Below are positions 34,491-43,118 of a stretch of DNA of 64,000 bases, piece by piece. Position 1 is the first letter of the stretch. Each line of letters opens with the position of its first letter. Source of the stretch: Haloferula luteola. GTDB taxonomy: Bacteria; Verrucomicrobiota; Verrucomicrobiia; Verrucomicrobiales; Akkermansiaceae. The notes beneath the pieces were generated by a model, which worked only from the letters and a program-made list of their open reading frames with translations, was not told the DNA's origin and did no database searches. The DNA lies in assembly GCF_014201715.1 (NCBI RefSeq), contig NZ_JACHFD010000016.1, positions 35,414 through 99,413 of the forward strand, written 5' to 3'. The position numbers were made by a program, and so were the translations under genes.

Positions 34491-34565
34491 GCGGGTGTAG
34501 CTCAGGGGTAGAGCGCAACCTTGCCAAGGTTGATGTCGTGAGTTCGAATCTCATCACCCGCTCCA
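34491..34565 (+). tRNA. tRNA-Gly (anticodon GCC), CCA encoded
   Basis: A full cloverleaf can be drawn: acceptor GCGGGTG/CACCCGC, D arm GCTC/GAGC, anticodon arm CAACC TTGCCAA GGTTG, five-base variable loop, and T arm GTGAG TTCGAAT CTCAT. The anticodon GCC reads GGC/GGU. The discriminator is T and CCA is encoded in the DNA. It is followed at once by a terminator. Confidence 0.97.
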
Positions 34566-34567
34566 TT

Positions 34568-34605
34568 GAAGGGCCACTGGTAAGCACCAGTGGCCCTTCG
34601 CCTTT
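34568..34605 (+). terminator. tRNA-Gly terminator
   Basis: A 14-bp perfect stem (arms 34568-34581 and 34586-34599, loop AAGC) followed by GCCTTTT. Confidence 0.9.
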
Positions 34606-34665
34606 TCCGGTAGAGGAGCCTGAACAAACTTGGAAACGATGGCGGGGATGGTTAGAGAAGACGGC

Positions 34666-35514
34666 ATGTGGGTTTGGGAAAAACTTTCCGGTTCGCAATG
34701 GATGGATGCCTGGGAAGAACGCTTCCACGGCAATCCGAACTTGGTGATCCACCTCCTCAAAGGGGGGAAATCGTTGCGCGTGGAGGTCTTTTGCGAGTCC
34801 CGCAAATCCGCCGAGGCGATCATGAAGCAATTTGGTGGACGGGTCCGTGAGCTGAAGAATGCTGACTGGCAAAAGCCGATGGAGGTTTCCCCTCCACTCA
34901 AGATTCGGGATCGCTTCCTCGTGACTCAGGAGGACCGCAAGGCTCAGCTCAAGGTTTTGGCGAAGGATTTCCCGGGCAGGGAGATTCTCTCCATTCCTCC
35001 TGAAATGGCATTCGGGACGGGCGATCATGCCACCACCTCGACTTGTCTGCGTCTGCTGGTCGATATCGGGCGCAGTCGCGAAGCGGGTTGGAGTTGTGCC
35101 GATCTCGGTTGCGGCACGGGAGTGTTGGCGATTGCCGCGCGCAAGCTCGGCGCGGGGGATACCTTTGCCTGCGACTACGACCCCTTTGCCGTGAAGGTGA
35201 CGGAGCGAAATGCCATTCGCAACCAAGTGGCCGGGATTGAGACCCGTGAGGTCGACATTCTGAAGTGGAAACCGAAGAAGGCTTACGACGTGGTGCTGGC
35301 GAACATCTTTTCGACCGTCCTGATTGAGGCCTTTCCGGTGATCGCGAAAATGGTCCGACCGGGTGGAGATCTGGTGCTTTCAGGAATCCTGCATAGCCAG
35401 GCCTGGGGGGTCTTTGAAGCGGCGGCAGGATACGGCTTGGGCTTCAACCAAGTGATCCGTAAGGGGAAGTGGGTCACGGCCCGTGGCGGATGGATGGCGG
35501 ATTTGGACGTTTGA
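34666..35514 (+). CDS. prmA: Ribosomal protein L11 methyltransferase
   Basis: 282 residues from MWVWEKLSGSQWMDAWEE; ATGs at 34630 and 34648 would add 6-12 residues. PrmA hallmarks: IPPEMAFGTGDHATTSTCL, the SAM loop DLGCGTGVLAIAA, the acidic CDYDPFAV, and DVVLANIFSTVLIE (the NI motif of the family). It trimethylates ribosomal protein L11. The N-terminal L11-recognition domain is present but short, as expected for 282 versus 293 residues in E. coli. Confidence 0.9.
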   Translation: MWVWEKLSGSQWMDAWEERFHGNPNLVIHLLKGGKSLRVEVFCESRKSAEAIMKQFGGRVRELKNADWQKPMEVSPPLKIRDRFLVTQEDRKAQLKVLAKDFPGREILSIPPEMAFGTGDHATTSTCLRLLVDIGRSREAGWSCADLGCGTGVLAIAARKLGAGDTFACDYDPFAVKVTERNAIRNQVAGIETREVDILKWKPKKAYDVVLANIFSTVLIEAFPVIAKMVRPGGDLVLSGILHSQAWGVFEAAAGYGLGFNQVIRKGKWVTARGGWMADLDV

Positions 35515-35656
35515 ATCGGGGCTAGGGGAGCATTTCACTTGCGCCGAGGCCGGGGGCTCGTCAGAAAAGCCGCCCCGTTCCGCCGGGAAGGGGTGACAAA
35601 AGCGTGCGATGTCGCCTCGGCCGGGCGCAACGTTCCCATCCATCCGCGCGCTTCTT

Positions 35657-36823
35657 ATGGACTCCATTTCATCCCGAATTCACCAAGTGAATCCCTCGCT
35701 CACCTTGGCGGTGACGAATCAGGCCAAAGCGATGGCCGCCCGTGGCGAAGAGGTTTACGGCCTCGCCGGCGGCGAGCCCGAAATCGACACGCCAGAACAC
35801 ATCAAGGCTGCCGCCATCGTGGCGCTTCAGGAAGGCCGGACCAAATACACCCCATCGGGTGGTATTCCGGAACTTCGCGAGGCCCTCGTGGCCAAGTTGG
35901 CGAACGACAACGGCCTTGACTATGACGCCAAGCAAATCTGCGTCACTGCGGGTGCCAAGATGGCCTGCTACAATGCGATTTTGGCGATCGTTGAAGAGGG
36001 TGACGAGGTGATCATCCCTGCGCCCTATTGGGTTTCCTATCCAGAAATGGTGCGCCTGGCTGGCGGGAAGCCGGTGATCGTGGAAACCAAGGAATCGGAC
36101 GGCTGGAAGCTGACGGCCGAGCAGTTCGAGGCCGCCATGACTCCGGCCACCAAGATGGTCATTCTCAACTCGCCTTCGAATCCGACCGGGGCGGTCTACA
36201 GCAAGGACGAATTGGAAGCGATCGGTGAGGTCGCCCTTTCCGAGGACATCATCATTCTTTCTGACGAGATTTACGAGAAGCTGACCTACGATGGTGCCGA
36301 GCATCACTCGATCGCTTCGCTCAGCGAAGACCTCTACAACCTGACGGTGACGGTCAATGGATTTTCCAAGGCGTACTCCATGACTGGCTGGCGCTTGGGA
36401 TACACTGCCGCTCCGAAGCCGATTGCCGAGGCCATCGATAAGATTCAGAACCACACGGTTTCGAATGCCACCAGCTTCGCCCAATACGCGGGCGTGGCGG
36501 CGCTCAACGGGGATCAAAATTTCCTCGATGACCTGCGGGCAGAGTACGATGTGCGTCGTCAGTTCGTGTTCCAACGTCTCAAGGGGATCCACAATATCCG
36601 CGTGGTCGAACCGAAGGGGGCTTTCTACTTCTTCGTCTACACCGGACAACTGGGGATCAAGTCGCTGAATCTCTGCGACAAGCTACTGTCTCGCTACAAG
36701 GTGGCCGCGGTTCCGGGCATCGCCTTTGGCTATGATGATGGCATTCGCCTGAGCTACTGCACGACTCTGGATGTCCTCAACGAAGGCCTGACCCGCTTCG
36801 AGCAGTTCTGCCGCGAGCACTGA
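35657..36823 (+). CDS. aspC: Aspartate-type class I aminotransferase
   Basis: 388 residues. PLP enzyme of fold type I: Schiff-base lysine K238 in NGFSKAYSMTGWRLGY, N175 in SPSNPTGAV, D203 in LSDEIYEKL, and the C-terminal carboxylate Arg in DDGIRLSY. The GLAGGEPEIDTPEHI and YTPSGGIPELREA N-terminal segments are typical of the thermophile-type aspartate/prephenate aminotransferases. It transfers amino groups between aspartate and 2-oxoglutarate, and possibly prephenate. The start at 35657 matches the family; upstream sequence is Arg/Pro-rich. A strong terminator follows. Confidence 0.9.
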   Translation: MDSISSRIHQVNPSLTLAVTNQAKAMAARGEEVYGLAGGEPEIDTPEHIKAAAIVALQEGRTKYTPSGGIPELREALVAKLANDNGLDYDAKQICVTAGAKMACYNAILAIVEEGDEVIIPAPYWVSYPEMVRLAGGKPVIVETKESDGWKLTAEQFEAAMTPATKMVILNSPSNPTGAVYSKDELEAIGEVALSEDIIILSDEIYEKLTYDGAEHHSIASLSEDLYNLTVTVNGFSKAYSMTGWRLGYTAAPKPIAEAIDKIQNHTVSNATSFAQYAGVAALNGDQNFLDDLRAEYDVRRQFVFQRLKGIHNIRVVEPKGAFYFFVYTGQLGIKSLNLCDKLLSRYKVAAVPGIAFGYDDGIRLSYCTTLDVLNEGLTRFEQFCREH

Positions 36824-36846
36824 AGCCTCGCATCCGATCTCTTTGG

Positions 36847-36881
36847 GCCCGACATCCGATGCGGATGTCGGGCTTTCTTTT
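36847..36881 (+). terminator. Aminotransferase gene terminator
   Basis: A 12-bp perfect stem (GCCCGACATCCG/CGGATGTCGGGC) with a 3-nt loop, followed by TTTCTTTT. Confidence 0.9.
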
Positions 36882-37386
36882 GGACAGGAGGCTCCATCGG
36901 GGACGATGGAGGAGGGGGGCGGAAGAGGTGGAGGTCGCTCTAAGGGAGCGAGTTCACCCGTGAGTGGACGGGGGAGAACAGGACCCCCCAATTGCGGGCC
37001 CGTGATCCCGGCATGGTCGAAGGGGCGGTGAAAATGCCAGAGTTTCCCTGTCGAGAGGGTCATCCCCCAGGGCTCTCCTCGATCTCCCCCTAAATTTCCC
37101 CCCAAGTCCCGCCAATCCTTTTTCTGTCCCCCCTGAAGAAGGACAACGGATCTCAAAAGCAGAGCGGGCACCTCCCCCCAGAGGTGCCCGCTTCTTGGAT
37201 CTGCTTTCAGAGTCGGCCGAGGCCGCCACGGATGACCCATTCCCCCGAATGGGCGTCTCCAATCTCATGAAAGCTTGTTGATGCGATCAATACCTTCAAT
37301 CGGAGATGGAGGTCGGCATTTTCAAACTTTTTGAGATCGCGTGATTTTTTCTCCCGTCGTCCGTGGTGGATGGGGAGACCACAGGA
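36882..37386. other. Gene-free G/C-tract region with one further hairpin
   Basis: No protein-like frame is seen in about 500 bp. The first half is G-rich on the + strand. The stretch 37060-37135 is C-rich, giving at least five G-runs of three or more within about 75 nt on the minus strand. A 12-bp stem at 37163-37192 (AGCGGGCACCTC/GAGGTGCCCGCT) follows, with weak T-tracts on either side, and could end transcription in either direction. I do not recognise 6S, SRP, RNase P or tmRNA signatures. Confidence 0.5.
37163..37196. terminator. Strong hairpin, possible terminator
   Basis: A 12-bp perfect stem with a 6-nt C-rich loop. The tail rightwards is TCTT and leftwards CTGCTTTTGAG, so termination of leftward transcription from 37387 is somewhat better supported, though some 190 bp lie between. 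Confidence 0.5.
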
Positions 37387-37647
37387 TCAGGAGTGCTCGT
37401 CCTTTGGAGAAACCGCCGTCTCGGACAGGCGCTCGGTGTGCCGCTGCGCGACCACCTGGGTTCGTTGATTGAGTTCTGCGGCGGCGCCGAGCATGTCGTC
37501 GAGCAGCGGTTTGAGCTTGGCTCCGATTTCCGGAGTCCACGCGACCTCAGCATGGTTGGTGCGGAATTGTTGGAGGGCAATTCCTGCTTCCATGGTTTGG
37601 TCGAGGGCTTCGAGCTGATCCCGGAAAGCGTCTTCAAAGGACTTCAT
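37387..37647 (-). CDS. Small helical hypothetical protein
   Basis: 86 residues from MKSFEDAFRDQLEALDQTME at 37647; upstream in-frame sequence is less protein-like. Predicted almost wholly helical (FEDAFRDQLEALDQTM, LKPLLDDMLGAAAELNQRTQ) with a polar acidic tail. No signal, membrane segment or known domain. It lies 93 bp downstream of the GH43-like gene on the same strand. Confidence 0.65.
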   Translation of the reverse strand: MKSFEDAFRDQLEALDQTMEAGIALQQFRTNHAEVAWTPEIGAKLKPLLDDMLGAAAELNQRTQVVAQRHTERLSETAVSPKDEHS

Positions 37648-37740
37648 CGCCAGGAAGCTGGGTGCGCTCGCACCGCCCGGCAAGCTCGGGTTCTGATAGG
37701 AAATTCCGCAAAATATGGGTCCCCAGGTGGCGACCATCGC

Positions 37741-38805
37741 TCAGCGGCCTTCTGGGCTCTCGAGATCTCGAGGAGGGGATGACGGAAAGGCGGTTTGTAA
37801 GGCAGCCGCTTCTCGAGGGGTTACGGAAAAGACACTGGCGTGGCGGGCATCAGGAGGAAACTGGGCCTTGTCGATGGCTTGCCAGTGGAGGAGGTCCTGT
37901 GAGGAAGAAGCTCCGTAGCCGTTGCTCATGCAGTAGTCATAGAGGAGAAGCCAACCTGAGCCTTGGGGATCGGGCATGATGGCGCAACCTTCGGTGATGG
38001 TGGGGACGATTTGGCCGCCATTGATTGGTCCCTTGAAAACCTCAAATGGACCCTGAAGTTGGTCGGAAACCGCGACTCGAATGGCGCGCCGCTCGCCGCT
38101 TGCTGCACCGAATTCCTCTTCTTTATGGAAGAGATAGTAGCGACCTTGCGCGGAAAGCAGGGAGCCATCGATCACGGAGTAGTCCGGCGCAAACCACTCT
38201 TGGGCCGGCGTGAACGTTTTCCAATCGGTAGTCTGGGAGATCCAGAGTCGACTTTTTTTCCACCCGGCATCCTCAAAGCTGGAGGACCAGAGCAGGGTGA
38301 TCGTGGGATCTCCTTCCTCCTGAAACCACTCCGGGGCCCAGATATTTCGTGCAGGAGCTCCATCGTCATTTCTGACGCCCTTCATCAAGGAAAGGGTCTC
38401 CCGATGGGACCAGTGAATGAGGTCGGGTGAGGTCGCGTGTAGGCAGTGGGGCCCTTCGTCTGTAGGTTTCCCGGGAGCTCTTCCGGTGGCAAGAAGGTGC
38501 CACAGTCCGTCGCTGCCTCGATGGATGAAGGGATCGCGCAGGCGTTGATCCCAGATGGGTTGATTGTCGTTCAGGGGGCTCCAATTTCTTCCATCGGAGC
38601 TAAGGGCCAGGTGGAGTTGTTCGACCTGCATGGGATCCGGCAGGGGAACTTCATGGATGCGACCCTCGGCGTCGACTTCGACTCGTGTGGGATAGCGTTG
38701 CCGGAAATACGCCATGACCCAGGTGGAGGGCTCCTCGGCCCGAGCCAAGGATAGAGAACCGCTGGTGAGCGAGACGAGGGCAATCCAGTTGAGAGAAGAG
38801 TTCAT
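37741..38805 (-). CDS. Secreted GH43-like five-bladed propeller glycosidase
   Basis: 354 residues from MNSSLNWIALVSLTSGSLSL, a clear signal peptide. Propeller features: RLRDPFIHRGSDGLWHLLAT (base Asp), NIWAPEWF, YSVIDGSLLSAQGRYYLF (second Asp) and TITEGCAIM (general acid Glu), in the order and spacing of GH43/clan GH-F enzymes. Subfamily and substrate cannot be fixed; it could also belong to a related unclassified arabinanase-like family. It is divergent from the NodB-like gene, suggesting a shared promoter region. Confidence 0.78.
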   Translation of the reverse strand: MNSSLNWIALVSLTSGSLSLARAEEPSTWVMAYFRQRYPTRVEVDAEGRIHEVPLPDPMQVEQLHLALSSDGRNWSPLNDNQPIWDQRLRDPFIHRGSDGLWHLLATGRAPGKPTDEGPHCLHATSPDLIHWSHRETLSLMKGVRNDDGAPARNIWAPEWFQEEGDPTITLLWSSSFEDAGWKKSRLWISQTTDWKTFTPAQEWFAPDYSVIDGSLLSAQGRYYLFHKEEEFGAASGERRAIRVAVSDQLQGPFEVFKGPINGGQIVPTITEGCAIMPDPQGSGWLLLYDYCMSNGYGASSSQDLLHWQAIDKAQFPPDARHASVFSVTPREAAALQTAFPSSPPRDLESPEGR

Positions 38806-38993
38806 GAGGGCAATTCGGCGCCGGAGAATTACGAGGGAAGTCGGAGGTTTATTCCAATGGATGGTCGATGCGGGATGGCCGTGTTGACCGTGTCTTATTT
38901 GAAAGATTCGAGGGGTGCCGGCGTTATCGGCTATCCCATGATGCGAGGCTTCACCTCCGGCGTGCGGGCCTTGTCCTCTATCCATGTCTACCC

Positions 38994-40655
38994 ATGAAGA
39001 GCCCGTTGATGAAAAACTGGAAAGCTTGGATCGTTCTCTTGGCGTTAGGGGTTTCCCCGGCAGCCTCGGGAGAGACTCCGAACGTGGTGAACATCGTGAA
39101 TTTCATTCGGGGAGTTGAACCGCGCACGCCCATGGATCTGGTGGAGCCGGTACGCCAGCAGTTGGCATTGGCGCGCAAGCATCAGCTACCGACGACGTGG
39201 TTGATTCAGTACGATGCGTTGATTCGACCCGAGTTCACCGATCTGTTGAAGAAACAGATGGGGCCGGACGATGAAATCGGCGCTTGGCTTGAGGTCGTCC
39301 AACCGCAGGTGGAGGCCGCGGGGTTGAAGTGGCGCGGGCGTTTTCCGTGGGATTGGCATGTGAACGTGGGCTTCACCCAAGGGTATCCTGTGGAGCAACG
39401 GAAGCAATTGATGGACGTCTATATGGCCAAGTTCGAGGAAGTCTTTGGCTTCCTGCCACGCTCGGTGGGATCATGGATTTTGGACGCCCCGACCTTGAAC
39501 TATGTGCATGACCGGTACGGCGTCGAGACGGCCTGCAACTGCAAGGATCAGAGCGGAACGGACGGCTACACGCTGTGGGGGGGCTATTGGAACCAGGCCT
39601 ATTATCCGAGTCGGATGAATGCCTACATGCCCGCTCAGGGAGGGGAGCTGCAGTTGGATGTGCCGGTGTTTCGGATGCTAGGAAGTGATCCGGTTCACCA
39701 GTATGATCATGGAGTGGGTGGGACCTGGCAGGGAGTGGTGACCCTTGAGCCCGTCTATCGACCTGGAGGAGGAGATCCGTCATGGGTCGACTGGTTCTTT
39801 GAGACGAATTTTCGGCAGCCGAGTTTGGAGTTTTCCTACATGCAGGCGGGTCAGGAGAACTCGTTCGGTTGGGATGCGATGAAGGACGGTTTGATCGACC
39901 AATATGCGAAGCTGCAGAAGTGGAGAGACCGAGGGGAGATCCGGGTGGAGACTCTTGCGGCATCGGGTGCATGGTTTCGCAAGCAGTTCCCGCATACGCC
40001 TGCAACCAGCGTGGTCGCCATGGAGGATGCTGTCGGAGCACCGGAACGCAGTGTGTGGTATGAGAGCCGATTCTATCGGGTGAACTTTGCTTGGTCAGGG
40101 GATGTCTGGAAGATCCGCGATTTGCACGTTTTCAACGAAAGGTATCCAGAGCGGTATCTGGAGGCGAAAGAGGACTCTTCGGTCGCCACATACGACACCC
40201 TTCCGGTGGTCGACGGATTTCATTGGAGCGAGCAGGGGGATTTGGCCGCGATGGCCCCATTTGCCGGAGAGATGCGACTAAAAAGCCGCGGCATGCCCGT
40301 GGTGGAAAAAGTCGGGGAAGAATCGTTGCGAGTGAGCGTTGGCGCTGACGATGGTGGGGTGTGGAACATTCAGTGTGATCCGGACCAAGTGCGAATCGAA
40401 TTGGTGGAATCTGAACAAAGCGAAAATTGGGGGCTGGATCTGAGGGCGGCGGCCAAGCGCAAGATCCCCGTGGCGAGTCTGGACGATCATCACATTCGGT
40501 ATCGGCACCAAGGTTTTGAATATGGCCTAGATTGTGGTGATAGCCGAGTCCGTCAATCGGAGGATGGATCTTCCATCCGAATTGAGAATGAGGGAGGAGT
40601 GGTGACGCTTCGCTTCGATCGAGGAGAAGGTGCGAAGGGGGCCTCGTCCCACTGA
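38994..40655 (+). CDS. Secreted polysaccharide-deacetylase-like (NodB/GH57-like fold) protein
   Basis: 553 residues; start MKSPLMKNWKAWIVLLALGV (ATG at 39009 is an alternative) with a signal ending ..AASGE. The first ~330 residues read as a (beta/alpha) barrel with VVNIVNFIRGVEPRTPMDL, TTWLIQYDALIRPEF, EIGAWLEVVQPQVEAAGLKW and GSWILDAPTLNYVHDRYGVE, as in polysaccharide deacetylase-like proteins of gut and marine bacteria. The canonical HxxxH metal motif is not obvious, so deacetylase activity is not assured. The C-terminal ~200 residues are beta-rich. Probably acts on the same glycan as the divergent GH43-like enzyme. Confidence 0.65.
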   Translation: MKSPLMKNWKAWIVLLALGVSPAASGETPNVVNIVNFIRGVEPRTPMDLVEPVRQQLALARKHQLPTTWLIQYDALIRPEFTDLLKKQMGPDDEIGAWLEVVQPQVEAAGLKWRGRFPWDWHVNVGFTQGYPVEQRKQLMDVYMAKFEEVFGFLPRSVGSWILDAPTLNYVHDRYGVETACNCKDQSGTDGYTLWGGYWNQAYYPSRMNAYMPAQGGELQLDVPVFRMLGSDPVHQYDHGVGGTWQGVVTLEPVYRPGGGDPSWVDWFFETNFRQPSLEFSYMQAGQENSFGWDAMKDGLIDQYAKLQKWRDRGEIRVETLAASGAWFRKQFPHTPATSVVAMEDAVGAPERSVWYESRFYRVNFAWSGDVWKIRDLHVFNERYPERYLEAKEDSSVATYDTLPVVDGFHWSEQGDLAAMAPFAGEMRLKSRGMPVVEKVGEESLRVSVGADDGGVWNIQCDPDQVRIELVESEQSENWGLDLRAAAKRKIPVASLDDHHIRYRHQGFEYGLDCGDSRVRQSEDGSSIRIENEGGVVTLRFDRGEGAKGASSH

Positions 40656-40791
40656 TTTGCAGAGAGAATTCACGCAGTGCGAGTCCTCCCTAGGGGATTT
40701 CAAGGGACTTCCATTGAGTCGGTTTTCGGAGGATCGAGAGATGTGCTTGCGCAAGTCGCCCCAAACGGGGCATGAGATTTTGGGTCCACTG

Positions 40792-41289
40792 ATGAATCCA
40801 ACCCAAAATCCAATGGAATCGTTTTCTGGAATCCATCACGCTTCAGAAATGCCGGAGATGGAGGCGTTCGGAGACAGGGCCCGTTTTTGTCTTACAGGCG
40901 TCCAAACGGAAGGGCGCTATACGGCTTTCTATTTGGAGACGCCACCTGGCGGGGGCCCCCCGCCGCACGTCCACGATCGGGAAGATGAGTGGTTTCACGT
41001 GCTTGAGGGGCGGGCGGAGTTCTTTTTTCATGGCGAGTGGAAACTCGCGGTAGCGGGAGATTCGGTCTTTGCGCCCCGTGGGGCGCTGCACGCCTTTCGG
41101 AATGTGGGGGATACGGTATTGAGGCAGCTGATCCACACGGCGCCTTCGGGTTTCGAGCATTTCTTCTCGGAAATGGCGGATCTTTGGAAGCGGGATGGCG
41201 GACCTGTGTGGGACGAAATCGTGGTCTCCAGCGCCAAATATGGGATCCACTATCCGGACCCAGAGGGTGACTCGGTGCCGAGTTCCTAG
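40792..41289 (+). CDS. Cupin domain protein
   Basis: 165 residues from MNPTQNPMESFSGIHHASEM; upstream frame is not protein-like. Cupin motif 1 is PPPHVHDREDEWFHVLEGRAEF (two His and Glu metal ligands) and motif 2 GDSVFAPRGALHAFRN (third His). A helical C-terminal tail follows. Cytoplasmic, single-domain; substrates of such cupins are diverse and not readable here. Its stop overlaps that of the convergent MBL gene by 4 bp. Confidence 0.85.
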   Translation: MNPTQNPMESFSGIHHASEMPEMEAFGDRARFCLTGVQTEGRYTAFYLETPPGGGPPPHVHDREDEWFHVLEGRAEFFFHGEWKLAVAGDSVFAPRGALHAFRNVGDTVLRQLIHTAPSGFEHFFSEMADLWKRDGGPVWDEIVVSSAKYGIHYPDPEGDSVPSS

Positions 41290-42155
41290 CGCTCCATTTG
41301 CATGTCGAGATAGGAACGATCGTCGAGGGTTCGTGAGACCCCTTCAATGTTCAGCGGAAGCCATTCCTGATAGCGATCAAGCTCCTTGTATTCAACGAGG
41401 CGGATTGACTTCTGCATTTCTGCAAGTGTCTGGCCTGCGCGGCGAGCTTCAACGACTCGGCCATAGAGTGCCTCCAGATATCCCAGATAGCGCGCGACAT
41501 CCTGGCGGTCGCCAGTTCGACCATGGCCGCCGACGAAGGTCGTGAAAGGAATGTCGAGCACCTCTCGGGTCGAGTCGATCATGCCATGGATGTCGTAGCC
41601 TTTTAGGTCCATGTAAGGGAGTCGCCCGAGAACGATCCAATCGACGACAAAAAGGACATCCGCGGGCATGAATTTCATGCTGATCGACCCTCGGCCATTG
41701 TTGGATCCATGATAGCGGAGGTGGACCTGGCTGTCGCCCAAGTGGAGGGTGAGTTGATCTTTGAAAGTGAGGTCGGGAATCCGAGTTTCGGTGCGGGTCC
41801 GGACCAAATCTTCGCGTGCAAGTTCTTGAGAAATGCAGGTGATGGAAGGTTCGTCGAAGATCTCTCCTCCCAAGGTGTGGTCAAAATGATTGTGACTGTA
41901 GACAAGATAGCGAACGGGGGTGTCGAAGCGTTGTTGAATCTCATTTTTCAACCACCGCGCGGCCTCGGGGCTGATCGGGTCGGCCACAAAACACCCTTCC
42001 GGTGTGGGCATCACGATGGAATGATAGTGGCCCGCAGTGAATCGGAAGACATTGCCTTGAATGGGTTCGAGACGGAACTCGGCTTCTCCAGCAAAGGCTG
42101 TTGGGCTCAAGGAAAGAATCGTGAAGGCAAGGATCGCTCTTAGCATGGTGGCCAA
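41286..42155 (-). CDS. Secreted metallo-beta-lactamase-fold hydrolase
   Basis: 289 residues; signal peptide MATMLRAILAFTILSLSPTAFA (ATG at 42146 also possible). The MBL zinc motif is YSHNHFDHTLGG, with further ligands in YHGSNNGRGS and VGGHGRTGD. The second-site ligand after the first sheet is Asn-rich (HGSNN), as in quinoprotein-relay or SoxH-like MBL proteins rather than true lactamases. Substrate unknown. It runs in the same direction as murI, 120 bp downstream. Confidence 0.85.
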   Translation of the reverse strand: MATMLRAILAFTILSLSPTAFAGEAEFRLEPIQGNVFRFTAGHYHSIVMPTPEGCFVADPISPEAARWLKNEIQQRFDTPVRYLVYSHNHFDHTLGGEIFDEPSITCISQELAREDLVRTRTETRIPDLTFKDQLTLHLGDSQVHLRYHGSNNGRGSISMKFMPADVLFVVDWIVLGRLPYMDLKGYDIHGMIDSTREVLDIPFTTFVGGHGRTGDRQDVARYLGYLEALYGRVVEARRAGQTLAEMQKSIRLVEYKELDRYQEWLPLNIEGVSRTLDDRSYLDMQMER

Positions 42156-42275
42156 CCTCGCCGACCTTGTCAGAACTTCATGGAATTTGCTCCCGTGTTC
42201 GTAGGAAGGCGAGTTTTCGGGGATCGCCGAGACGAAAAGTTCTGGGCGTCGAATCGGAGGAATCGCGGAAGGCGC

Positions 42276-43097
42276 TCAAAGCACTGCACGGCGAATTTTT
42301 CCCGGAGAATGGGAAAGGAAACGTCGGGAAAGTTGTTCAAACTGTTCAGAGAGGTCCGTGAGATGAATCTGCAGTTTTCCGCGTTCGTTCGAGGAGTTGA
42401 GGAGATTCAGCTCGGCGAGGCGGGTCTTGAGATGTTCGGCACAGGTGGTTGCCGAGTCGACCAGGCGAATGTCGGGAGGAAGGAATTTCCGTAGGGTCGG
42501 AATGAGGAGCGGGTAGTGCGTGCAGGCGAGCAACAAGGCATCGATCCCTTTATCGACCATTGGGTCGAGGTAGGTGTGGAGCGCTGCCTGCGTGGCAGGG
42601 TGGTCGAGCCAGTCTTCTTCGATGAGAGGAACCAGCAATGGAGCCGCTTGGGCATGAATGATGAGACCGGTGCGGCGTTGAGCGAGGGCGTGCTGGTAAG
42701 CGTGGGAGCGCACGGTGCCGCGGGTGGCAATGATTCCGACGCGGTCCGTTTCCGGATCCGCGAGAGTGGCCTCCACCCCGGATTCAATGACCCCAATGAT
42801 CGGGGTCCGAAAAGTCTCGCGCAGAAAAGGAAGGGCGTGGGCGGTGGCGGTGTTGCAAGCGACGACGATCGCCTTCACCTGATGGTTGAGGAGCCATTGC
42901 ACGTCTTCCGAGGCAAATTGGCGGATCGTCTCGGGGCTTTTGGATCCATAGGGAACGCGAGCCGTGTCCCCGAGGTAGACGATGTCCTCATGGGGCAAAA
43001 GAGTTTGAGCGGCACGGACGACGGTGAGGCCGCCGATGCCGGAGTCAAAAAAGCCAAGAGGAGAATTCTGCACGGGCCGAGCATCGGGGATTCGCAC
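42276..43097 (-). CDS. murI: Glutamate racemase
   Basis: 273 residues. The two catalytic Cys are in VVACNTATAH (C81) and LLACTHYPLL (C192), and the N-terminal FFDSGIGGLTV (D18) and YLGDTARVPYGSK segments are intact. It makes D-glutamate for peptidoglycan in the cytoplasm. Length is usual. It starts 21 bp after the UDP-glucuronate decarboxylase stop, so likely in one transcript with it. Confidence 0.95.
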   Translation of the reverse strand: MRIPDARPVQNSPLGFFDSGIGGLTVVRAAQTLLPHEDIVYLGDTARVPYGSKSPETIRQFASEDVQWLLNHQVKAIVVACNTATAHALPFLRETFRTPIIGVIESGVEATLADPETDRVGIIATRGTVRSHAYQHALAQRRTGLIIHAQAAPLLVPLIEEDWLDHPATQAALHTYLDPMVDKGIDALLLACTHYPLLIPTLRKFLPPDIRLVDSATTCAEHLKTRLAELNLLNSSNERGKLQIHLTDLSEQFEQLSRRFLSHSPGKIRRAVL

Positions 43098-43118
43098 CGA
43101 TTGGCAATCTCCGCGAGC

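Noticed and set aside
34491..34565. tRNA-Gly as an attachment site for an integrated element
   Set aside because: No integrase gene adjoins it and the genes on both sides (helical protein pair, prmA) look like ordinary chromosome; I saw no duplicate of the tRNA 3' end nearby.
36882..37160. Possible housekeeping RNA (6S, SRP, RNase P, tmRNA)
   Set aside because: I looked for the terminal pairing of 6S, the SRP tetraloop region, the RNase P P4 signature and a tRNA-like end, and saw none.
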